NCBI RefSeq assembly: GCF_012927405.1
Contig: NZ_JABBGM010000006.1
Location: 186,001 to 250,000 of the forward strand
DNA length: 64,000 nt
Source: Novosphingobium olei
GTDB lineage: Bacteria > Pseudomonadota > Alphaproteobacteria > Sphingomonadales > Sphingomonadaceae
Direction of reading: 5' to 3'
The translations under genes and the position numbers were made by a program. Below, one piece after another: positions 56,835 through 64,000 of the stretch. The notes below the pieces were generated by a model. The model worked only from the letters and a program-made list of their open reading frames with translations, was not told where the DNA came from and did no database searches. Position 1 is the first letter of the stretch; each line of letters starts with the position of its first letter.

Positions 56835-57014
56835 TTTCTCTCCGATTTTTATGGCCTGTTTTCCGGCAGCTTCATGACCGCATAGCCTTCCTCTGAACAC
56901 CGGGGAAATAGCGTAATTGCTAGGCGGCGTGTCAACGCCGCCTAGGGCCCGACCGCACCACTTGTCCGCCCCTTCGCAACGCGATAGCCTTCGCCCTCGA
57001 AGGGGGGCGGGACA

Positions 57015-57707
57015 ATGCAGCACACCACAGCGGCGAACAACGTCCCTACCGACGGCCTGCACGCCATTGTCCGCCGCACGTTCGGATGTTCCGAAGACCT
57101 TGCCGGCGTCATCGCCGGTCGCGCCCGCGTTCGCGCGCATCGGCCGCGCAGCACCATCGTCGCTGGCGAAAGCGAGGCCGATCACGTCCACCTCGTCGTC
57201 GATGGCCACGCCCGGATGATCGCCATCGCGATGGAAGGGCGCTCCAGCGTGATCGAGGACTACGTCGACGGCGACCTGTTCGGCGAACGCGGCCTGTTCG
57301 GTGAAGCGCGTTCGGCGCACGATGTTGTGGCCGTGCGCCATTCGCAGATCGGCGCCTTTGCCAACGGCGATTTCCTGTCGCTGATGAACACCTACTCGGC
57401 CGTGGCCCTTGCCGTTTCGCGCCTGCTGGTGGCGCGGCTCGATCAGGCGCAGCGGCGGCTTGCCGAAGGATCGACGCTGTCGGTGCGCGGCCGGGTCTGT
57501 TCCGAAATCCTGCGCCTTGCCCGCAGCGGCGATGGCGTGAAGATCGCTCCGGCGCCCGTGCTCGCGCAGCTGGCGTTGAGCGTGGACAGCACGCGCGAGA
57601 CGGTTTCGCGCACGATCTCGCAGCTGGAAAAGAAGGGCCTGATCCGGCGCGACGAGGGTGCGCTCAGCATCGTTTCGGTGCGCCGGCTCGAAGAACTGGT
57701 CTATTGA
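57015..57707 (+). CDS. Crp/Fnr-family transcriptional regulator
   Basis: This 230-aa protein has a cyclic-nucleotide-binding-type beta-barrel (VDGDLFGERGLFGEARSAHD, retaining the Glu and Arg-Ser region). Its C-terminal winged helix-turn-helix is APVLAQLALSVDSTRETVSR. The four N-terminal cysteines of FNR are absent, so it is unlikely to carry an iron-sulfur cluster. It is divergent from the NTF2-FMO fusion across 180 bp and overlaps the end of the TPR/SLOG gene by 7 bp on the opposite strand. Confidence 0.9.
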   Translation: MQHTTAANNVPTDGLHAIVRRTFGCSEDLAGVIAGRARVRAHRPRSTIVAGESEADHVHLVVDGHARMIAIAMEGRSSVIEDYVDGDLFGERGLFGEARSAHDVVAVRHSQIGAFANGDFLSLMNTYSAVALAVSRLLVARLDQAQRRLAEGSTLSVRGRVCSEILRLARSGDGVKIAPAPVLAQLALSVDSTRETVSRTISQLEKKGLIRRDEGALSIVSVRRLEELVY

Positions 57708-59350
57708 GCCGCGCGCACCGCGAACAGCGGCGCTTCGTCCAGCATGCCCACTTCCTCGATTTCCATCTGTTCGGCGCAATTGACGCTGGCGGCGGCGGCA
57801 AAGGCTTCGGTCGCGACCAGCACCCCCGGCAGCGCCCGGCGCGACAGCGCGTCGAGTTGCGCCACCGCATTGCCGACCAGCGCATCGGGATCGCGCAGCC
57901 GGTGGGCAAGGCCATAGTGGCCAACGATGCGCAAGCTTTCGGCAGCGCCCGCGGCATCGAGCAGGCGGGCGGCGTGGTGCCAGGCAGCGTCGGGATCGGC
58001 AAAGGCGACGATGCGCGCGTTGCCGGCCGGCAGCAGCAGGTCGGGGCGCGGCTCGATCCGCGCGGCGCGGGCGCGGAAGGGTTCGACCACGAGATCGAGC
58101 GCATCGGCAAAGGCGTTGTCGTCCAGCTGGTCCAGCCCTTCGAACCCGATCTGCAGCATCGCGATCAGCTGCAGGTCGCCGCGCCCTTCGGGGGCCTTCG
58201 CGCCCGATGCGGTGACCGGGGCGGAGCGGGGCACGCGCAGGCACACCTGGCCGGAACCGCCGGTGCCGCGCCCGGCATTCCAGCGCTCGCCCATGTAGCG
58301 GGTGTTGAGCCCCAGGCCGAAGGGCCCTTCGCCATCGTCGATCACCAGCAGCTGGTGTGCCTCGGTCTGCAGACGGCGGGCATGGACGCGGGCGGCGCCC
58401 ATCGCCACATCGGCGGCAAGCCGTGTCGCCAGCGGTTGGTAGCCGCCATCGATCGTGGTCACCCAGCGCAGGCTCGTCGCGCGCTCGATCGCGTCGGCAA
58501 AGCGCCGTTCCCAGGCCGGGCCATAAGGCGTGACGGATTGCGCGCGAAAGGTATCGGGGGGCGTCGGCAGCACCACGTGCAGGTCGGCCCCCTGTTCGAG
58601 CAGCACTTCGGCGACGACGAGGTCCGCCCCGGCCGCCAGCGCGCCGAACCCCGCGCCGATGTTTTCATCGCCGATGACGGCAGCCACGCGTTCTCCCAGC
58701 ACCGCAGCCGCGCTTTGCGCCACGCCGAGATGGCCGGCAAAATGCAGCGCGCGGGTGGGGCGATAGGCATCGAGCCAGGCGGCATCCTCGCCCGCGGCGG
58801 CAAGGATAAGCGAAAGGCGCCGCATCGTCGCGGCGTGATCTTCGGGATCGTCGCGCGATAGCGCGGCGGCCTTGGCCAGCTGCACCTTCGCTCCGGCAGT
58901 GTCGCCCAGCAGCAGCAGCGCCTCGGCCCGCGCTGCCGCGAGCCAGCTCGGCGTTTCCTGCAATGGCCCGCCGCCATCGAGCGCGGCGAGCAGCGCGCGG
59001 GCCAGCTCCTGCGCGCGCTCGCGCTCTCCGGCAAGCCAGGTCATCGTGGCCTGGTTGATCTGGCTATAGGCCTGCGGATCGAGCGCGTTGGCGGCGGCGA
59101 AAGCGGCGGCCGCCTCGGCAAACAGGCGCGGCTTGCGGTCCTGGGGGGCCTGCAGCGCGCGGTCGCGGGCAAGCCGTCCGGCAACCGCCAGCGCAGCGGC
59201 ATCATCGGTGGCAGAGCCGAAGCCGCCAGCCTCGAAAAGCGCGGTCGCATGGCCCAGCGCACCCGCTCTCGCTGCGGTAACCACCTGCGCCAGGGTCGGC
59301 GCTCGCTGCGCGATTTTCATGAGCGCGCGGTATGCCGGAAGAAGCACCAT
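57701..59350 (-). CDS. TPR-S + SLOG-like + degenerate class III cyclase-like protein
   Basis: This 549-aa cytoplasmic protein has three parts. Residues about 55-200 are alpha-helical TPR-like (for example ERAQELARALLAALDGG), ending in RALHFAGHLGV. Residues about 205-345 form a SLOG-like Rossmann segment with GAGFGALAAGADLVVAEVLL, GADLHVVLPTP and AWERRFADAIERAT. Residues about 393-548 resemble a class III nucleotidyl cyclase fold. LQLIAMLQIGFEGL stands for the first metal motif, with Asp replaced by Gln; AGNARIVAF stands for the second, with Asp replaced by Asn. SLRIVGHYGLAHRL and PGVLVATEAFAAA then follow. The domain is therefore probably non-catalytic. Such TPR-S/SLOG proteins occur in prokaryotic conflict systems. 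The start at 59350 is uncertain; 59320 is an alternative. Confidence 0.75.
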   Translation of the reverse strand: MVLLPAYRALMKIAQRAPTLAQVVTAARAGALGHATALFEAGGFGSATDDAAALAVAGRLARDRALQAPQDRKPRLFAEAAAAFAAANALDPQAYSQINQATMTWLAGERERAQELARALLAALDGGGPLQETPSWLAAARAEALLLLGDTAGAKVQLAKAAALSRDDPEDHAATMRRLSLILAAAGEDAAWLDAYRPTRALHFAGHLGVAQSAAAVLGERVAAVIGDENIGAGFGALAAGADLVVAEVLLEQGADLHVVLPTPPDTFRAQSVTPYGPAWERRFADAIERATSLRWVTTIDGGYQPLATRLAADVAMGAARVHARRLQTEAHQLLVIDDGEGPFGLGLNTRYMGERWNAGRGTGGSGQVCLRVPRSAPVTASGAKAPEGRGDLQLIAMLQIGFEGLDQLDDNAFADALDLVVEPFRARAARIEPRPDLLLPAGNARIVAFADPDAAWHHAARLLDAAGAAESLRIVGHYGLAHRLRDPDALVGNAVAQLDALSRRALPGVLVATEAFAAAASVNCAEQMEIEEVGMLDEAPLFAVRAAQ

Positions 59351-59390
59351 TGTGCAAACACGCCTGGGTTGAGCAGCCCGGAATCGTGCT

Positions 59391-59447
59391 GGACGGGAAA
59401 GCGGGCTGGTGCTTTCCCGTCCAGTTGCCGGACCGCCCGGTCCGGCA
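59391..59447. repeat. two adjacent perfect hairpins
   Basis: GGACGGGAAAGC-N8-GCTTTCCCGTCC (59391-59422) and TTGCCGGACC-N4-GGTCCGGCAA (59424-59447) are separated by one base. They lie between urcA and the TPR/SLOG gene, both on the minus strand. Neither is followed by a clear T-run, so they may be an attenuator, a processing signal or binding sites rather than a standard terminator. Confidence 0.7.
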
Positions 59448-59460
59448 ATCGGTCTGGCCG

Positions 59461-59796
59461 TCAGTTGCCGACCGGCAGGGTGCGCGGCGTGGCGGCGGCG
59501 AGCGCCTGGCCATTGGCGTTCTTCTGCGCTTCGAGCCTGGCGAGCTGGGCCTGGGCCCCTGCCTTGGCGCGGCGGTAGCAATCGCGGGCAGCGCGCACTT
59601 CGGCCATGCTGAGGTCGGCGGGCTTGCACACCTTGCGCGCGGCGATCTCGATCTGCGCCTGTGCCTGCGCAAGGGTGAGCCGTTCGATGTTGATCGCCTG
59701 GCTGCCGGTTGCTTCGTAAGCCTGGGCGAAAGCGCCTGCCGGGGCGGCGACGATCAGCGCGGCGATCAGGGCGGGGCGGAAGAAGGTCTTGGTCAT
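59461..59796 (-). CDS. UrcA-family periplasmic protein
   Basis: This 111-aa protein has a signal peptide (FFRPALIAALIVAAPAGAFA) and the UrcA core: IAARKVCKPADLSMAEVRAA with two conserved Cys, then RDCYRRAKAGAQAQL. UrcA proteins are small exported proteins common in sphingomonads; their function is unknown. It lies between the TPR/SLOG gene and the divergent SLOG-TM gene, but its secretion makes a shared role unlikely. The ATG follows GGAGACGC. Confidence 0.85.
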   Translation of the reverse strand: MTKTFFRPALIAALIVAAPAGAFAQAYEATGSQAINIERLTLAQAQAQIEIAARKVCKPADLSMAEVRAARDCYRRAKAGAQAQLARLEAQKNANGQALAAATPRTLPVGN

Positions 59797-60002
59797 CGTG
59801 CGTCTCCTGGGTCCTTGGGGCCGGGGTTGTTTCCCTCGACAAGGAGACGTCTACGCCGGTGCGATTCGCGCTGCGCGTGACGGTGGTCACGCTTTTGCCG
59901 GCGATCGTTTTTTCCACGCCCGATACGCAGCGAGCAGGCTTTATCTCGCCCGCCGCTGGGTTAAGGAGTGAAGGTTCACGAACCCGTTGCGAAAGGTTGG
60001 AG

Positions 60003-61694
60003 ATGGCCGGCGCTGCGCTTGTCCGGATTGGCGTCACGGGTCATCGCCCCCGGCTGCTGGACCAGTGCGATCCCGCCGACCTGCGCACCCGCATCACCGC
60101 CACGATGCGCGCCATCGCCGCGCAGCTGGGCCCCGATGCCGCCATCACGGTGGTTTCGTGCGGCGCTGCCGGGGCGGACCAGCTGGCCGCGCGCTGCGCG
60201 CTCGATCTGGGCTGGCGGCACGAGCTGGTGATTCCGTTCGCACCCGCCGACTTCGCGCTCGACTTTGCGGAAGGGGCGGAGCGCGCGCAGTTCGACGCAA
60301 CGCTGGCAGGCGCAGCCCACACCTTCGCGCTAGATGGCGCGCGCACCGATGCGGATGCCGCGGCGCAGGCGTACGAGCGCGCGGGCCGGGTCATGCTGGC
60401 GCAGTCGGACATCGTCATCGCTATATGGAACGGCGGGCCCGCGGCCGGGATCGGCGGCACCGGGCAGATCGTTGCCGAAGCGGTGGGCGACGGCATCCCC
60501 GTCGTCCATCTGCCGACCACGGCCGCCGCCGCGCCGGTCCTGCTGTGGGGAAGCGGCGGGGAAAGCGATGCGGGCGGCGATACCCTGCAGACCGTGGCGC
60601 GCCTTCCGCTCGAAAGGATCGGCGATGTGCTGCGTGCGCTGCCGGGCGTCGCGTCGGCGCCAGCGCCGCAAGGCAGTGATGCGATGGGCTTGCGGGCGCG
60701 CCTCCTCGCCGTGCCCTATCGCCTGATGCTAAGCCTGACCGGCGCGCGTGATCCCGGCGCGGCCGGGGCGGCCCATGCCGAACTGCCGCTCGCCCCCGAA
60801 ATTGCCGAGGCCTTCAGCCGCGCCGACCGGACTGCCAGCGCAGCGGGATCGGCGTTTCGCGGGGCCTATGTCGCGAACTTCACGCTCGCTGCCGCAGCGG
60901 TGCTGGTCGCGCTGTCGGGGCTGCTGTTCCCGGTGGGGTTCAAGCCGGTGCTGCTCGCCAGCGAGTTGGCGCTGATCGGCTGCATCCTCGCCATCACGCG
61001 GATCGGCACGCGCGAAGACTGGCACCGCCGCTGGATGGAAAGCCGGCAACTGGCAGAGCGGCTGCGCTGCCTTGGCCTCGCGGCGCGGCTCGGCGAACTT
61101 GGGCTGCGTGCGCACGGAGCAAGGACCGCCGCCGATGTGCAGGCCAGCGCCAGAGCCGTCGCGCGTGCGGTCGGCCTGCCCGATGTCCGCGTCGATCGCC
61201 CCTGGCTGGAAGGAGTGCGGGGCGATCTCCTGTCTTTGATGGCAAGCCAGCGCGCTTATTTCGCGCGGGAAAGCCGCACGATGCACCGGCTCGATCATCG
61301 TCTCCATCGCGTCGGACTGCTGCTGTTTGCCGCCACCGCGCTGGTCTGCGCCGCGTTCCTCGGGTGGGAGGCGCTGCTCGGCCTCCATCTTGTGCAGATG
61401 GACGAAGAGGCGCTGCATCATGCGGCGGTGTGGGTCACCGTGGCGACCGCCGCGTTCCCGGCGCTGGGTGCGGCGCTCCACGGCATCCGCATGCAGGGCG
61501 ATTTCGCCGGGGTGGCCGATCGCAGCCACACGACGGAGCGCGATCTTGCCCGGCTCGAACAGGCGATCCTGGCCGAACCGGTCGAATTCGACCGGCTGCT
61601 GCTGCGCGTGCGCCGGGTCACCGCGCTCCTGACCGACGATCTCGACAGCTGGACCCACGCCTATCGCGGGCGACCGCTGGTGCTGCCGGGCTGA
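60003..61694 (+). CDS. SLOG-domain protein with four C-terminal membrane spans
   Basis: This 563-aa protein has a SLOG-like nucleotide-binding Rossmann domain (about residues 7-220): IGVTGHRPRLLD, VSCGAAGADQLAARCALDLG, ELVIPFAP, AQSDIVIAIWNGGP and GGTGQIVAEAVGDGIPVVHL. The C-terminal half has membrane spans at about 291-311, 315-333, 437-457 and 474-494. The layout, sensor plus paired TM helices, parallels SLOG-SLATT-type effectors in which a nucleotide signal triggers membrane damage. The start at 60003 has AAGG and GGAG upstream; a start near 59709 would overlap urcA. It is divergent from the TPR/SLOG/cyclase-like gene, and the two may form one system. Confidence 0.78.
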   Translation: MAGAALVRIGVTGHRPRLLDQCDPADLRTRITATMRAIAAQLGPDAAITVVSCGAAGADQLAARCALDLGWRHELVIPFAPADFALDFAEGAERAQFDATLAGAAHTFALDGARTDADAAAQAYERAGRVMLAQSDIVIAIWNGGPAAGIGGTGQIVAEAVGDGIPVVHLPTTAAAAPVLLWGSGGESDAGGDTLQTVARLPLERIGDVLRALPGVASAPAPQGSDAMGLRARLLAVPYRLMLSLTGARDPGAAGAAHAELPLAPEIAEAFSRADRTASAAGSAFRGAYVANFTLAAAAVLVALSGLLFPVGFKPVLLASELALIGCILAITRIGTREDWHRRWMESRQLAERLRCLGLAARLGELGLRAHGARTAADVQASARAVARAVGLPDVRVDRPWLEGVRGDLLSLMASQRAYFARESRTMHRLDHRLHRVGLLLFAATALVCAAFLGWEALLGLHLVQMDEEALHHAAVWVTVATAAFPALGAALHGIRMQGDFAGVADRSHTTERDLARLEQAILAEPVEFDRLLLRVRRVTALLTDDLDSWTHAYRGRPLVLPG

Positions 61695-61698
61695 TCCT

Positions 61699-62598
61699 TC
61701 AGGCGATCAGCGCGGGCAGCCGCCGTTCCAGCAAGTCGATCAGCGCGCGCACCTTGGGCACGGCGAAGCGGCGCTGGGGATAGACCGCCCAGATCGGTTC
61801 GGGCAGATCGTCGAAGGCATCGAGCACCGGGATCAGCGAACCCGCCGCGATGGCATCCTGCACATAGAACGCGGGCAGCTGGCACAGGCCCATCCCGCCC
61901 TGCGCCGCGCGCATCACCGCCACCCCGCTGTTGCAGCGCAGCCGCCCGGTGGGCACGATGCTGAGCCGCTGCCCGTCGACGCGAAAGTGCCAGTTGGTGT
62001 TGGTGCCCACCAGGCACTGGTGCGCCGCCAGGTCCGAAGGATGCGCAGGATGGCCGGCTTGCGCCAGGTACGCGGGCGCGGCGCAGGTCACCAGCGTGCG
62101 TTCGGCCACCTGCCGCGCGGCGAGACGCGCATCGAGCGGGCTGCCGGTGCGGATCGCGATGTCGAAGCCTTCGCTGACCAGATCGACGATGCGGTTGGTG
62201 GTCTCCAGCGTCACCGAAAGCCCGGGATGGTCGTGCAGGAATTCCTCCACCACGGGCGCCACGAAACGCTCCCCGATGGCGACGGACGACGTCAGCCGCA
62301 CTTCGCCGCGCATCTCGCCCTGCGCGCGCAGCTGGCGCAGCGCCTCGTCGCGCTCCTCGATGATCCGGCGGAACTGTTCGACGATCGAGCGGCCCGCATC
62401 GGTCAGAGCCACCGAACGCGTGGTGCGCTCGAACAGGCGCAGGCCAAGCCGTTCCTCGAGCCGCGCGACCGCCCGGCTGATCATCGAGGTGGATTCGCCC
62501 AGGCGCCGTGCGGCCGAAACGAAGCTCCCCGTGTCGGCAATCGCCACCACTTCGTCGAGCCCGTCCCATCGCGACACCGCATTGTCCCCAGATTGCAA
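61699..62598 (-). CDS. LysR-family transcriptional regulator
   Basis: This 299-aa protein has an N-terminal winged helix-turn-helix (GSFVSAARRLGESTSMISRA) and the LysR effector domain (GEVRLTSSVAIGERFVAPVV). It is divergent from frmA across 79 bp and is the natural candidate for its control, although LysR proteins next to frmA are not universal. It ends 4 bp after the convergent SLOG-TM gene stop. Confidence 0.92.
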   Translation of the reverse strand: MQSGDNAVSRWDGLDEVVAIADTGSFVSAARRLGESTSMISRAVARLEERLGLRLFERTTRSVALTDAGRSIVEQFRRIIEERDEALRQLRAQGEMRGEVRLTSSVAIGERFVAPVVEEFLHDHPGLSVTLETTNRIVDLVSEGFDIAIRTGSPLDARLAARQVAERTLVTCAAPAYLAQAGHPAHPSDLAAHQCLVGTNTNWHFRVDGQRLSIVPTGRLRCNSGVAVMRAAQGGMGLCQLPAFYVQDAIAAGSLIPVLDAFDDLPEPIWAVYPQRRFAVPKVRALIDLLERRLPALIA

Positions 62599-62677
62599 AA
62601 GTGAAAATCGGATTTCACGGTTTATCGCAGGGCCGCAGCAATGTTAAGCGGCGCGCATCCACTCGAAAGGGTTCTCC

Positions 62678-63790
<1,113 letters not shown>

Positions 63791-63806
63791 TCGGCCGGAT
63801 AGCGAG

Positions 63807-64000
63807 ATGACGATCGAGCAGGTCAGCGCCAACCGCAGCCACGGCGGTATCCAGAGCGTCCACACCCATCACAGCACGGCGACGGGCACGCCGATGACCT
63901 TTTCGGTGTTCGTCCCCGATCATGCCGAAGGCGAAAAGCTGCCGGTGCTGTGGTATCTCTCGGGGCTGACCTGCACCCACGCCAACGTCACCGAAAAGGG
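63807..64000 (+). CDS. frmB: S-formylglutathione hydrolase, N-terminal part (partial)
   Basis: The first 64 residues are in the window; the rest lies off the right edge. MTIEQVSANRSHGGIQSVHT and TPMTFSVFVPDHAEGEKLPV lead into the conserved VLWYLSGLTCTHANVTEKG, which is diagnostic of esterase D/FghA. It releases formate and glutathione from S-formylglutathione. The ATG at 63807 is 16 bp after the frmA stop, with a GCGAG ribosome binding site. Confidence 0.93.
   Translation, partial: MTIEQVSANRSHGGIQSVHTHHSTATGTPMTFSVFVPDHAEGEKLPVLWYLSGLTCTHANVTEK

Noticed and set aside
57015-57707. FNR oxygen sensor
   Set aside because: Only one Cys lies near the N-terminus; the cluster-binding cysteines are absent.
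56835-58244. Upstream extension of the NTF2-FMO frame to 1048 codons
   Set aside because: It crosses the promoter and lies antisense to the Crp/Fnr gene. The ATG at 56834 has a good ribosome binding site.

Overview
The window is a high-GC chromosomal segment from an alphaproteobacterium, most likely a Sphingomonadales member close to Novosphingobium or Sphingobium. The evidence is a bacterial-type carotenoid cluster (crtY, crtI, crtB), three large TonB-dependent receptors with sphingomonad-style plug starts, an UrcA-family protein, a P450 with several flavoprotein monooxygenases, and the adjacent lepB-rnc-era genes. No rRNA, tRNA, CRISPR array, insertion sequence or prophage was seen.

Layout. 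0-2.2 kb: era (cut by the left edge), rnc and lepB on the minus strand. 2.3-7.4 kb: pgi, an HNH protein, gor and two SDR-type genes on the plus strand. 7.5-14.9 kb: minus-strand blocks for a molybdopterin reductase with its cytochrome b, HPPD with a VOC protein, and crtY-crtI-LOG-crtB. 15.1-20.1 kb: a DUF2585 membrane protein, a Baeyer-Villiger-type monooxygenase, an FMO-like monooxygenase and a P450. 20.2-23.6 kb: a PepSY membrane protein and a siderophore receptor behind Fur-like sites. 23.7-25.8 kb: a TPP riboswitch, thiC and a terminator. 26-27.5 kb: small envelope proteins.

27.8-36.5 kb: a catabolic island. A five-gene minus-strand operon (TonB receptor, class III aminotransferase, PfkB kinase, class II aldolase, DMFase-like hydrolase) sits opposite a TetR regulator and an MFS transporter. 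36.7-41.8 kb: DUF1592, DUF1552 and ankyrin genes. 41.8-55 kb: a beta-glucoside locus (nucleoside-hydrolase-like, GH30, GH3, TonB receptor, LacI), then a chemoreceptor, a DUF2332 protein and a GPH/SLC45-like MFS transporter. 55-57.7 kb: an NTF2-FMO fusion and a Crp/Fnr regulator. 57.7-61.7 kb: a putative nucleotide-sensing conflict locus, with a TPR + SLOG + degenerate class III cyclase protein and a divergent SLOG + four-TM protein. 61.7-64 kb: a LysR regulator and glutathione-dependent formaldehyde oxidation (frmA, start of frmB).

Two observations stand out. First, the odd-centred palindrome CGTWACG occurs 24 times in the first 18.85 kb but only twice in the remaining 45 kb. It lies in all reading contexts and both orientations, which suggests a DNA-level role. 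Second, the SLOG/cyclase-like/TM locus at 57.7-61.7 kb resembles nucleotide-signalling defence modules, but the cyclase metal-binding Asp positions appear to be lost.
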